Assembly: GCA_025201345.1 (NCBI GenBank)
Contig: JAIXMG010000023.1
Coordinates: 434,001-498,000 of the forward strand
Length of the DNA stretch: 64,000 bases
Direction: 5' to 3'
DNA from: Thamnidium elegans
Lineage: Eukaryota; Mucoromycota; Mucoromycetes; Mucorales; Mucoraceae
Under the pieces are notes generated by a model that ran no database searches, was not told the DNA's origin, and saw nothing but the letters and a program-made list of their open reading frames with translations. Within the stretch, counting starts at the first letter, position 1. Each line of letters starts with the position of its first letter. The translations under genes were made by a program, and so were the position numbers. Shown piece after piece: positions 22,438 to 33,477 of this stretch.

Positions 22438-24449
22438 ATCAGGTCATGAAATTTAAACTAACCTAACCTCTCTGTAGGTTGCTGTCAAAATTGTGTCACG
22501 TACTGTTAATAGTAAAGCGAAAAACACGACAGAAATCAGTCGAGAAATTAGAACCATTCGAGAATCGAGTATGATGACCTTATTAGATCATCCGTTTATT
22601 GCCAGCGTACAAGAAATGGTATTAATGGACGATTATTATTACCTCTTTATGGAATATGTTGATGGTGGTCAATTATTAGATTATGTTATCTCTCATGGTA
22701 GATTAAAAGAAAAACATGCAAGATTATTTTCAAGGCAGATTGCGAGTGCTTTAGGTAAGTAAACTTTTATACATAAAAAAAAAAAAAAGTTTAAAAATAC
22801 TGAGTATAAAAAAGATTATTGTCACCGTAACTCTATTGTCCACAGAGGTAAATTATATATATTAAATATGTGTATTCTTCTTGTAAAACTAAATATATCA
22901 ATAAAATAAAAAGATTTAAAGGTAGAAAATATATTGATTTCAAAGAATGGAAATATCAAAATTATCGATTTCGGTTTATCCAACTTATTTTCACCAAGAT
23001 CTCATTTATCAACATTTTGTGGTTCACTTTATTTTGCTGCACCTGAATTACTAAAAGGGAAATTATATACTGGTCCTGAAATTGATGTTTGGAGTTTTGG
23101 TGTTGTCATATACGTCTTAGTATGTGGTAAAGTACCATTTGATGATTCTACTGTAGGTGGTTTACATGGAAAAGTTAGGAACGGATTTGTCGACTACCCA
23201 TCTCATCTCTCATCAGGTACCTTATCACACTTAAATATTACTTGTATTATTATTTTAACACTTTTATATATATATGTATATAATAGATCTCAAGGATATG
23301 TTACGTCGTATGTTAGTATCCGACCCTATCAAAAGAGCTTCCATGTCCGAAATTATAGTTCACCCATGGATGATGAAAGGGTTCCAATCTCCAGTTGAGA
23401 ACTACGTACAAAAAAGAAAACCGTTACAGCTGCCTCTCGATATGAATGTTATACAAGGCATGCAAGGATTTGAATTTGGTACTACTGATCAAATCCTAAA
23501 AGAATTGCAAGATTTAATTTCTAATGAAGAATATCAAACGGCTGCTAAAAATTTAGAGATATTGTCAAATTACACATACAATAAGCATTCCAATTCTCGT
23601 TCACCATTTAAATCAAAGTCATTTCTTTCCGCTACGGATGATCCACAATCTATACCAGCTGCTTATCATCCTTTAATCTCTATCTACCACCTAGTAAAAG
23701 AACGTATGGATAATACTAAATCATTATCCACAAAATCTGTGAACCGATTATCTCCTCCTGTTGGTTTCTCTTATACTGCCAACGGGAAATCAAATATACA
23801 TGATACTATAGAACACCATTTTATTAATAGTGAATTATCACCAAGATCCTCTTTGGAAGTAGAAACTATTTCAGCACCAAAATCAAATGTTGGTTCCTTG
23901 GGTAAAAAACTAAATAGATTATTAAGAAGAACAACTACCGTTACCCGCAAAAAAGATATCAGAGGTGATGCAAATTATCGTAATTCAGTGCCTAATAATA
24001 ACCCAAAGAATACGTACTGTCGAGAAAGTGATATCTCAACTACTAGCAGTAAACCTACCGCTAGTTCTAATCAATTTGTGGGTCATGCACATCCTATTTA
24101 TCTTAAAGGTTTATTTTCTGTCTTGACTACTTCAACTAAAAAGGCTTCCGACATACGATATGAAATCATTCGTGTATTGATACAAAAATCAGATATAGAG
24201 TATAGAGAAAATAAGGATAGATTTGAATGTTGCATGTCTATAGATGCGCATACAGGAATAGATTTCTTTTCGGAAAAAGAAGATGAAAGTACAAGAAGAA
24301 TGGACCCATTTGCCGTACGATTTGATATTTATATAGTTAAAATTCCTTGGCTATTAGGTATTCGTGGTATACAATTTAGAAGAATAAGTGGTGATACATG
24401 GCAATATAAAAATACTTGTACTAGAATCTTACAAGATTTAAGGTTGTAA
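22283..24449 (+). CDS. Ser/Thr kinase of the Kin1/MARK (PAR-1) family with KA1 domain
   Basis: Polarity and exocytosis kinase type. The kinase domain opens [20 protein letters not shown] (Gly loop; Ser replaces the usual Phe), then VAVKIVSR (Lys), [31 protein letters not shown] (catalytic loop), [12 protein letters not shown] (DFG), [12 protein letters not shown] and [20 protein letters not shown], ending with HPWMM. A Ser/Asn-rich linker of about 220 residues follows, then a C-terminal KA1 domain ([35 protein letters not shown]), which binds acidic lipids and is the family's mark. About 640 residues, shorter than yeast Kin1/Kin2. Two introns end in AAAAAG with no pyrimidine tract, around a small exon encoding [11 protein letters not shown]. 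An upstream in-frame Met at 22214 would add 23 residues; I prefer the Met just before PRKRVGKY. Confidence 0.92.
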
Positions 24450-24530
24450 TAAAAAAAAAAAAACTGACTTGAAAAAATAAATAAATAAAAAATCCCTTCT
24501 TTGTTTTTCCACATTGTTTACATTCGTATC

Positions 24531-25607
24531 ATGAAACGAACTTCTTCGGATAACCCAAGTCAAAGACCACAAAAAAAACATAACCATAGGCCTATTCATA
24601 TTACAGTAGGTGCTGTAACTCCACCAGCATCACAATTAAACAATGAAAAACGTAAATTCGGAACTTCAAGCCATGGCAACTATCCAAGCTATTATACGTT
24701 CGTAATCAACACTTTTTGCACATATAAAAAAAGACCTGTATTGATTTGTACATTTATTTTAGAACGCGACATACACAAGGCGACGCGACAATAGATTACC
24801 GTATCGATTTATTGGATCCAACTATATTCAATGGGAAAAGTGTATTAGATCTTGGTTGCAATTCAGGAAATATTACAATAGCTCTTGCACAAAAATACAA
24901 ACCGAGTTTTATCAAGGGCATCGACATTGATGGAAATTTAATTCGAAAAGCAAATACCAACCTTCGCGTTGCTTATTCTTTAAGCGATCCAAACACTAAA
25001 GAACCTAAACATATCGATCTTGCTTTACAATCTCATTACTTTCCTAAATGTCTATCAAATATGTATGGTCTTTTACCGATGGCTGTACCACCCACTTTTG
25101 AGCGTACAGAGTTTCCTTGGACTGTTGAGTTTGAGACTATAGACTGGACTGAAAATCCATATAATCCAAATGAACAACAATATGATACTATTTTAGCGTA
25201 ATATATCTCTTTTATATATATATATCCTTTTTTCTTGTATTAATATATTATCATTATTTTAGATTAAGCCTTACAAAATGGATTCAGTTACATGGAGGAG
25301 ACAAAGGTATCAAATCATTCTTTAAAAAGGTATATGATTCTTTATCTCGAGGCGGATCATTTGTAGTGGAACCACAAGAATTGAAATATACTCGAGCCAA
25401 AAACTTGAAAGTGGATGTGGATAATTTCCAATTTCTTCCTGAACAATATAACGACTTTCTTATGAATAAACTAGGTTTTAAAAAGTGTCTCGATTTAGGT
25501 GCTCCTAAAGGTATTTTTTTTTATTATTTACATGTATGATTATAATGTATCTTCTAATCATTTTACTTTTAGGCTCTTCAACTTCTATTTTTATGTATAC
25601 AAAATAG
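24531..25607 (+). CDS. RNA 5'-gamma-phosphate methyltransferase, Bin3/MePCE family
   Basis: SAM-dependent enzyme that caps the 5' triphosphate of Pol III small RNAs (7SK in animals; U6 in fission yeast). A basic N-terminus (KRTSSDNPSQRPQKKHNHRP) precedes the Bin3 entry motif HGNYPSYYT. Exon 2 gives IDYRIDLLDP, the SAM motif I VLDLGCNSGNITIALA, IKGIDIDGNLIRKAN, and FETIDWTENP before YDTILA. Exon 3 continues LSLTKWIQLHGGDKGIKSFF, then SRGGSFVVEPQELKY, typical of the Bin3 domain, and a short last exon closes with SIFMYTK. About 300 residues. The first donor is read as GTTCGT because only it keeps the frame, an atypical site. About 80 bases downstream of the kinase, same strand. Confidence 0.9.
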
Positions 25608-25899
25608 CTCGTTTCATTTTTTTTTTTTTTAATAAAGCTTATGCTGTCATTGATAGTCGCATGTATTAGTTTAAAATGACAGCACTCGATCTTTCTGAAT
25701 TTAAAAATTGTTTTTAGAACCATTGAGCTGATATAGAAATTAAAGCTATGGTTTTGCACGTCATATGTCATCGAAAGATACCTGCCCAATTAAAAAAAAA
25801 TAGTTAAGGGTTTTAAGACCCTTATATAAATTAAATAGTTGAAACCTTTTTTTTTTTTTTCGCTTTCTTTTTTTTTTTTTATTATACTACAAATTAATC

Positions 25900-26753
25900 A
25901 TGAGCCATACTAAATTACATATCGCATTACTCAAGACAGACGAGCCTCTGCCCGAATTAGTAGATGAATTGGGTGAGTACCACGAGCAATTTGATGCAGT
26001 GTTTGACAAAGCCGCAGATATTGAACATCTTTCTATCCATTGGGATATTTTTGATGTAATCAAGAAGCAAGAATACCCTTCATTCGAAGATATTAAAAAC
26101 CGCAAGTACAACGCTATTCTTTTAACTGGTTCTGACTGTAGTGCAGAAGGCCAAGATCCTTGGATCTTAAAGCTGGTTGATTTCTTAAAGAAAGTTCAAA
26201 CAGATCACGTCAAAGATGTCAAATTAATTGGTATTTGTTTTGGACATCAAATCATTTTACGTGCTGCTGGTGGTGAATCAGGTGAGAATACAGCTGGATG
26301 GGAGGTAAATGCCTATTATTTTATTTAAAAAAAGGTTAGTGATCACTATACTCAATTACGTATTTATTTTAGATCGGTTGGATGGCAATCAAATTAAACG
26401 AGGAAGGCCAAAGATTCTTCAAGACTGCAAAAGAAACCCTACGCATCAATCAATTCCATAAAGACCACGTTACTGTTTTACCAAAAGGATTTAAAACTTT
26501 GGCATTTACTGAAAACAGTACACCAAACCATATTGTCGTATCTGATAACCTTCAATGTCTTTCAATTCAAGGTCATCCCGAATTTAATAGAGATACCATG
26601 ATCGATATGATTAAAATTAGAATCGAAAACGGTGCTTTAGAAAAACATCTTGCTGAAGCTGCTCTTGAATCATTAGAGAACGCCTATCCTGAAATGGAAG
26701 ATGTTTGGTTTGCTGAAAAAGTATTAGACTTCATTCTTAATAAACTTGAATAA
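25900..26753 (+). CDS. class I glutamine amidotransferase-like protein
   Basis: Two exons, about 259 residues. The nucleophile elbow is GICFGHQIIL (Cys about residue 113), preceded by a LLTGSD loop, and the catalytic His-Glu pair is in QGHPEFNRD near the C-terminus; NQFHKDHVTVLPKGF between them is also typical. This is the stand-alone GATase1 group related to yeast YLR126C and GMP synthase amidotransferase domains. Possible roles include gamma-glutamyl peptide hydrolysis (GGP1-like proteins in plants) or amide transfer; which one cannot be told here. Divergent start region after the Bin3 gene has T runs. All three catalytic residues appear intact. Confidence 0.92.
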
Positions 26754-27027
26754 TTTTCATGCTACGTATTATATCTTGTAGTACACTTTATTTACCGAGC
26801 TTTTATGTCTTTATAATAGACTACATATTTTTATTTTTATTTTTATACGGACAGCATCAAAGAAAAAAGAAAGGACCAAATATTTGGTAGCTGACTTCCC
26901 TTGGAAGTTATTTTACTTTATCTTAAGTTGCTATACATATAAAACAGGAACTGATGCCAACTTAACCTTCTACAATGTGTAACAATATCTACATACACTA
27001 CTTCACCCAAAAGAAGAAAAAATAATT
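26754..27027. other. intergenic
   Basis: Spacer between the amidotransferase and the tRNA-Tyr gene; nothing else seen. The 27111-27469 stretch on the other side of the tRNA is likewise empty. Confidence 0.4.
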
Positions 27028-27110
27028 CCGATCAACCAGATTCGAACTAGTGACCTAGAGATGACAATGTACACTACAGTCTCCCGCTCTACCAACTGAG
27101 CTATGATCGG
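27028..27110 (-). tRNA. tRNA-Tyr (GTA) with 11-base intron
   Basis: Perfect 7-bp acceptor stem CCGATCA/TGATCGG, D arm GCTC/GAGC, anticodon loop CTGTA with GTA anticodon, T arm with the standard TTCGAAT loop. An 11-base intron interrupts the loop just 3' of the anticodon, the canonical eukaryotic place and common in tRNA-Tyr. C1:G72, the tyrosine identity pair of eukaryotes, is present. Confidence 0.93.
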
Positions 27111-27469
27111 TGGTTACATATTTGAAAGGTTGTTTAAAATATTATTAATGGCAATTTTATGTTTATACTCAGGCAGTCACATGATAAACGCGTGAATGTC
27201 ATGCTTTTTACGACTTTGTGCACCGCTATGACGGTATATTTTTCTCAAAATATGTTTTACTGTTGCTATATTACACTAAATATAAATTTTATAAGCTACC
27301 TATCTTTTTAATATTTAAAAAATGCATAACTGCAATCCCACTATAATTTTACAATATTTTTCATAGTAATGTTTCTTTTTAATGTAACCACAAATGTTTG
27401 AGGAAATAAATTCTTTTATTTATATACTAATCGTACGAATAACGTAATTAAATAATAGAATTCATTTAA

Positions 27470-28363
27470 TTATTGAGTAATTAAAATACGAAGTGTATTG
27501 GTATTGCCTAATCCACCCCGCCATCCTTGAATTGCGATAACCGATTCATTGTGTCCTATCAACCTAAAAATAAAATAAAACAATAAGTGTCAGTAGTAAT
27601 TTTTTTTACGATTCTTATATTTTTACTTGTATTTAATAGCTTGCTCCATAGCTAGAAAAAGAAAAGAAAAATGTATTAGGAAAAAAGAGATATTATTAAA
27701 TAAAGAAAAAAAGTATGTTACCCCATTTAATTCTTCCGTCAACATCATCTTGCCAAGGAGCTAGTTCAAGAGGGCTGAGATAATCCTTACTATTGGAAGC
27801 ACTCCAACGTGTAGCTTCTTTAGATGATTCTTTAGGATAATAAAATGGAAAACATCCACGATGGAGATGAACTTGACGTGCTGTTTGTGGGTTACGTGTT
27901 ACGACGATAATAGGCATACTAGGTCTGTATTTTGATATAAGACGGGCTGAATTTCCAGAACTTGTCAATACAATAATTGCTTTGGCATCTTGTTCAAGTG
28001 CAGCATTAACAGCTGAGCATGCAACAGTTTCTGGTGTACTTGTGGGTAAAGGTGTAAGCGCCCTAAGTTCATTAAAGAGAATAGGGTAACAAATAACAGA
28101 TTCCGCCAATAAACAGGTTTGATGCATAGTACGTACGGCTTCAATAGGATATATGCCTTTTGCAGTTTCTCCTGAAAGCATTACACAATCAGCACCATCT
28201 AAAATGGCGTTTGCTACATCGGATACTTCGGCACGTGTAGGACGTGGATTATACTAGTAGAATTAGATCAGATTTTTTATGATACAGCTAAATTTTTACT
28301 TACAGTCATAGATTCAAGCATTTGTGTAGCACTGTAAATAAAAAGATAAATACTTGTACTTGC

Positions 28364-28421
<58 letters not shown>

Positions 28422-29228
28422 AAATTACGGGTTTTCCTACAAGATTACATTTCGAAATCATCATTTTTTGAGCAATGAATACGCGTTCTAAAGGAATTTC
28501 GATCCCCATATCCTAAAAAAAAAAAAGTCATTTTAATATATGATGTCTACTTGCTAATAAAATAAAATAAAATACTTACACCACGAGCAACCATAATACC
28601 ATCTGCTTCTTTTAATATATCATCAAAATTTTCGACACCTTGATGGTTTTCAATTTTGGCAATGATCTTGATATTTTTACCATCATCACCTAATACTTTT
28701 TTAATATCCTTGATATCTTGGCCACGACGAATAAAAGAAGCAAATATCATATCTACTTTATTTTTGAGTCCAAATTTTAGATCGGCTTTATCCTTTTCGG
28801 AAAGGGCAGGAAGATCAACAGGTGTACCAGGTAAATTAACGCCTTTACGAGAGCAAATCTTACCATTATTTAATGCCTCGACGCGAACACCTTGATCCAA
28901 TACTTCTATTACTCGAAGAGATAGTATACCATCATCAATATAGATAATTTTTCCAGGTTGAATAACTTTGGGTAAGTTTTTATAGTCTAGATACACGACT
29001 TTACTGTCACATTTATCTTTATATTGATCATCGACAGTTAATGTAAATACATGACCAGCTTCGATAGAAACCTATAATTAAGAATATGTCAGTTTGCTAA
29101 CCTATTTTAAAACGTATATATCTAATACCTCTTTATCATCTTTCATAACACCTGTTCTAATCTCTGGACCTTTTGTATCAAGAGCAATAGCAGTTGGTCT
29201 ACCAGGATATACTAGAATGATTACACTT

Positions 29229-29267
<39 letters not shown>

Positions 29268-29644
29268 GTATGTATTGACTTACATTGGGCACTTTTACGA
29301 GTATTATCAATAACAGATTTATGATACTACAATATATAATTAGTTTCGGAAAATAGATTGTTCTGGTTTTTTTTTAATTTACTTCATAAGATCCATGCGA
29401 AAAGTTCATACGAATCACGTTTAAACCAGCGTTACGTAGTTGGGTAATCATTTCAATATTATTGGTATTAGGGCCTTAATAATAATAAAATTTTTTAATG
29501 GTTTGCATAAAAAAAAAAAAAAAAAAAAAAAACTTTACCAATGGTACCGATAATGCTTGATTTTCTAGCATGAGGGGTTTCTATGTCTACATTCATTTGA
29601 GATATCCATAGTAGTTCGGATGAAATTTGTGCTGAAATATACAT
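27470..29644 (-). CDS. pyruvate kinase
   Basis: Last step of glycolysis, phosphoenolpyruvate + ADP to pyruvate + ATP. About ten exons splice in phase: [30 protein letters not shown] (active-site Arg/Asn), [15 protein letters not shown], a B domain ([32 protein letters not shown]), [18 protein letters not shown] and [19 protein letters not shown] (catalytic Lys-Glu-Asp), [53 protein letters not shown], then the C domain ending [19 protein letters not shown]. The start [14 protein letters not shown] is a little longer than in yeast. The 54-base T run at 28365-28418 lies in an intron. Head to head with the RWD gene. Confidence 0.95.
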
Positions 29645-30187
29645 TTTATTTTTTATACTGATATATAAAAAAAAAAAAAAGGAAAAAGAAAGGAATAACA
29701 AAAAAAAAAAAAACAAAAAAAATGTTTATAAATCAAAAAAAGAATATGTGAACCCATGGAGAAATAAAGTTCTGTCATACTACCCTATCATTTCTTAGGA
29801 CAAATGATAGGTTATGTGATATCATTGAACATATAATCAAAGCGTAAGCTTTACCATATGATATTACATATTTAGCATATACACTATATCTTTTTTACGC
29901 ATAGTTATTTTCGGGATTTTGTTCCCCTTTTTTTTTTAATTGTAAAGCATAAAAAAAAAATCCAAATAAAGTCTAACATTATATGGTAGCTCTTCTTTAA
30001 ACCTTGTTTATCTTTTATTTACGCTTGGACCTTGATGACTTGAAAGACATAATTTTTTTCTTGTACACTCATCTTATTGGCTTATAAACCGGGCACCAGT
30101 TTTTTTTTTTTTCATTTTTTTTTTTCTCGTAAATAATTTTTTTTCTCGTCTAAATAGTTTTCTTTTAACTCTTTTTACATACATAGA
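29645..30187. promoter_or_regulatory. divergent promoter region, pyruvate kinase / Gir2
   Basis: 543-base spacer. It holds a perfect 10-bp inverted repeat, CCTATCATTT (29784-29793) and AAATGATAGG (29802-29811), with an 8-base loop. No gene seen. Confidence 0.45.
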
Positions 30188-31159
30188 ATGACAGGTATGC
30201 CTTTTTATATATAAAATAAAAAGGTATTTTCACTGACAATAGTTAAATATAGATTACGTAGAGGAACAACAAAACGAGATTGAAGCTCTTGAGTCTATTT
30301 ACCCTGATGAATTTCGAGGTAAAAAAATAAACATGTGCTGATCTACGTATATACTCGAACTTTCTCTTATAATATATTGTATATAGTTATTAGCGAGAAA
30401 GAATTTAAAATTTCTGTATATCCCGATGAACAAGATGAAGAGAATCCTCGTAAGTGTTTACAGAAAATAAAAAATAAAAAATATAGAGTCCCTGTATTAA
30501 AAAAAAAAAAAAAAAAAAATAGGCGGTCTTTCTTTACACGTAAAATATACACCTACTTATCCCGAAGAGTTACCAGAGTATGAAATTGAAACTATAGAAG
30601 GACAAATTCCTCAAAAATATTATACAAAGATTTTAAATTCTGTTAAAGAAGCAGTAAGTGTATATAGGAATAAAATATGTATATATAATTTAACGTGTAT
30701 GATTAGGCAGAAGAATCAATTGGTATGGCAATGGTTTTTACTATGGTTAGCATTATGAAGGAAGAGCTTGATAATATTATGTTGGATGCTCAAAGGGCAG
30801 AAGAAGAAATTTTGAATGAACGAAGACGTAAATTGGAAGAAGCTGAACAAGCTAAATTTACTGGTACTAAAGTGACAGTTGAGAATTTCATGGAATGGAA
30901 GCGAAAGTTTGACGCAGAGATGTTAAAGAAGGATGCGGTATTAAGAGCACAAAAGGAAAAGGAATTAAAGGGTAAATTAACAGGCCGTCAATTATTCGAA
31001 CAAGATAAAACTCTCGCCTTATCAGATGCTAAATACATGGAAGATGACGATGTCTCTGTTGATCCATCTCAATTTGATAAAGGAGAACGTGGTGGTGCTT
31101 TAGATAAAGAGGATGAAGATGACAATGCCGTTTGGAAACAATTTGGTAAAGAGGAATAG
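30188..31159 (+). CDS. GIR2: RWD-domain protein, Gir2/RWDD1 (DFRP2-binding) family
   Basis: Five exons, about 240 residues. The N-terminal RWD domain is complete: EEQQNEIEALESIYPDEFR, FKISVYPDE, LSLHVKYTPTYPEELPEYEI and IGMAMVFTMVSIMKEELD. A charged helical C-terminal half follows (ERRRKLEEAEQAKFTGTKVT, FMEWKRKFDAEML, GRQLFEQD) and the protein ends with an acidic tail. In yeast Gir2 binds Gcn1 and the GTPase Rbg2 and modulates Gcn2 signalling and translation. The first exon holds only seven coding bases (ATGACAG). Conserved TGTKVTVENFMEWK fits RWDD1 well. Confidence 0.92.
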
Positions 31160-31260
31160 AATCGCTCTTTTTTTTATATTTTTGTTTATTATCATTAAAA
31201 TCCACATCGATTAAAAAAACAATAATTTCTTTCTCTTTCTTTGAGTGCAAAAAAAAAAAA

Positions 31261-32326
31261 TGTCTTTCCAATTGCACTCTTTTGGTTTTAATGCTTTCAA
31301 TCAAACAGGTCACTCGACTATAGAAAAAACATGTCACAAACAAGTCAATACAGTTTTATTCACTAGTTGGGAAACAACCGTTGTTCTTGACCGTACGTAT
31401 TACTTTATTTTTACCACAACAAAAAAAATAACATATATTGCTAGATGCCAAACAACTAGTTATTTGGGGTTTTAAACCAACTTGGTTTGATAAAATAACT
31501 CAATTACAAAAGCAAGTACAATTCATGTTTGGCGATCCTAATCAACTCATGGGCGTTATTGATCAAGATAACAATGTATCCATTGTTAGTAATACAGAAA
31601 CACTTGTCGATTTTTGTAAAGCAGAGCAAGTAGTTTATTGCTCACACATGCCCTTTTTATTTATACTGTATAATGGTACTGTAACTCAATACGATATAAA
31701 TACTTCAAAACAAGAAACTTTAATGGACAGCAATGTAAAATCGATGTCAGCATCAGACACGCATGTATTATTTTGTACTGATAGTTTTAATACACCCTTG
31801 TATGGTATGGGATCCAATCGATTATCACAATTGGGTATAGACTATCAGGAACAACAAGTGCAGAAACCACACGTCATTGATTATTTTTGTGGTTTAGGCC
31901 TTGTAACTGACATGTCTTGTGGATCCTTTCATTCAGCAGTAGTCATGTCTGGTGATGTTTATACATTTGGATGGTCAAAAGATGGTAGATTAGGAAGCGG
32001 AACGGAAACAGCAGAGGATATCATTTCGCTGGGTATATTTTTAGATGCGGATGATCAAGTGGTTGAAGTAAATGCAGTAGAAGTAGTATGTGGATCATCG
32101 CATACACTAGTATTGGATGATGAAGGGGTTGTTTGGTCATGCGGTAGTAGTAAGTTGAGAATTATAAAATTAAAAAAAAATAATATACAAACCTAACTGT
32201 ATGTAAGTAGATAATTATGGGCAATTGGGTAGAGATGGTTTAACGGATTATTACTTTCGAGCCTGTTTTGAATCAAAAGCTATATCGATTTATGCTGGCA
32301 AATGGACATCGTTTATTAAACAGTAA
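31261..32326 (+). CDS. RCC1-repeat protein
   Basis: Three exons, about 350 residues, forming a beta-propeller of RCC1 repeats. The repeat signatures are MGSNRLSQLGIDYQ, SCGSFHSAVVMSGDVYTFGW, SKDGRLGSG, VVCGSSHTLVLDDEGVVWSC and, in the last exon, NYGQLGRDG. The start MSFQLHSFGFNAFNQTGH fits human RCCD1-like or the S. cerevisiae Ats1 type of short RCC1 proteins. No other domain is attached; the partner is unknown. Its stop is only 7 bases from the stop of the convergent Mrp51 gene. Confidence 0.85.
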
Positions 32327-32333
32327 ATACATA

Positions 32334-33215
32334 TTATTTTTTATTAATTAAATCAGCAATTCTACTCATAAGTTTATCGTGATCAGGGTTTGCAATAGAT
32401 TTGTCTTCTTTAACATTTCCTATCGAGTCATTTCTTGTTAAGAACATACGTGCATTTGTCAATGTGCTTTCTTGTTCATTCTCATCAAAAGTCAACATAA
32501 ATGGAAGACTGGCAGTACCAGGTGGAGTCATTGTCAAAACAACATTTGGTTTGCCGTCTTGATCAATACGAGCACTTTCAACATAGAATGTACGTACTCT
32601 TCTATCACCCAAGTGACGCAGTCCCACTGAATGTCGCTTTGGTAAGAAAGCGACAACACCAGCAATACCAACAGCGTGGCCATGTCTTGCAGAATTTAAA
32701 ATACGTCCTTCTACTGGATAAGCTTCATCTGTTGTAAAGTCTGAATAGGTAGGACCAACTGGTTTTTCAGCGGGACTTGTCTTGAAAGTGACATTTAAAT
32801 ATTCAAATATTTGGTCAGGTACAATTTCCTTTTCTTTTAATAATTGTTGGAATTTAGGTTCACTAAGACTACAGACGTTAAGGAAACGTTTAAACTCGGC
32901 AGGGGTCATTTCGACAATGTTGTGTGTCTCTCTATCCAAACGAGCAACAGGACGCTTGGAATTAGGAAAGTTTTCCTTCCAACGTTTTACGAACAAAACT
33001 TTGCTGTCTCCCGGTTGCCAAGGCGTTTGGTGCTCGGCTGTATCTAGTTGTTCGATGGTTGCATACCGAGTACGAATGACAGTTGGTAAGTTACGCTTTA
33101 ATCCCCAGTCTCCAGTCTTTTTATTTTTTAAAGGTGTGGTATAAACTTGTGCTATTGTTTTATCAAACGTAGCTAAACGTGAGCTACGCAACAAGGAAGC
33201 AAAACTGTTGCTCAT
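32334..33215 (-). CDS. MRP51: mitochondrial small ribosomal subunit protein Mrp51 (bS1m-like)
   Basis: Single exon, 293 residues. The conserved start SFASLLRSSRLATFDKTIAQ, GDWGLKRNLPTVIRTRY, the YATIEQLDTAEHQTPW block, GRILNSARHGHAVGIAG and RHLGDRRVRTFYV are the Mrp51 Pfam signature. In yeast Mrp51 helps start translation on mitochondrial mRNAs. The N-terminus is basic and suits import. I start at MSNSFASLL; an upstream Met at 33260 only adds low-complexity residues. Confidence 0.9.
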   Translation of the reverse strand: MSNSFASLLRSSRLATFDKTIAQVYTTPLKNKKTGDWGLKRNLPTVIRTRYATIEQLDTAEHQTPWQPGDSKVLFVKRWKENFPNSKRPVARLDRETHNIVEMTPAEFKRFLNVCSLSEPKFQQLLKEKEIVPDQIFEYLNVTFKTSPAEKPVGPTYSDFTTDEAYPVEGRILNSARHGHAVGIAGVVAFLPKRHSVGLRHLGDRRVRTFYVESARIDQDGKPNVVLTMTPPGTASLPFMLTFDENEQESTLTNARMFLTRNDSIGNVKEDKSIANPDHDKLMSRIADLINKK

Positions 33216-33443
33216 TGTCGAATCTAAAGGTGAAGAATATTCAAAATAAAAAAAGAACAAGAAAAAAAAAAGATTTTTTTTGGCCCTTGTGAAATAGACT
33301 CATGGAGTTTTAAAAAAATCATTTTACATGTCTTTTGTGACAGGCGGCTTAGGTACAGTTTACGAACTAACCTTATAATCATCGCATATAATGCTTCATA
33401 ATTTATTGAATTCAATCCATGTTCTATTTACCACAATTGATAA

Positions 33444-33477
<34 letters not shown>

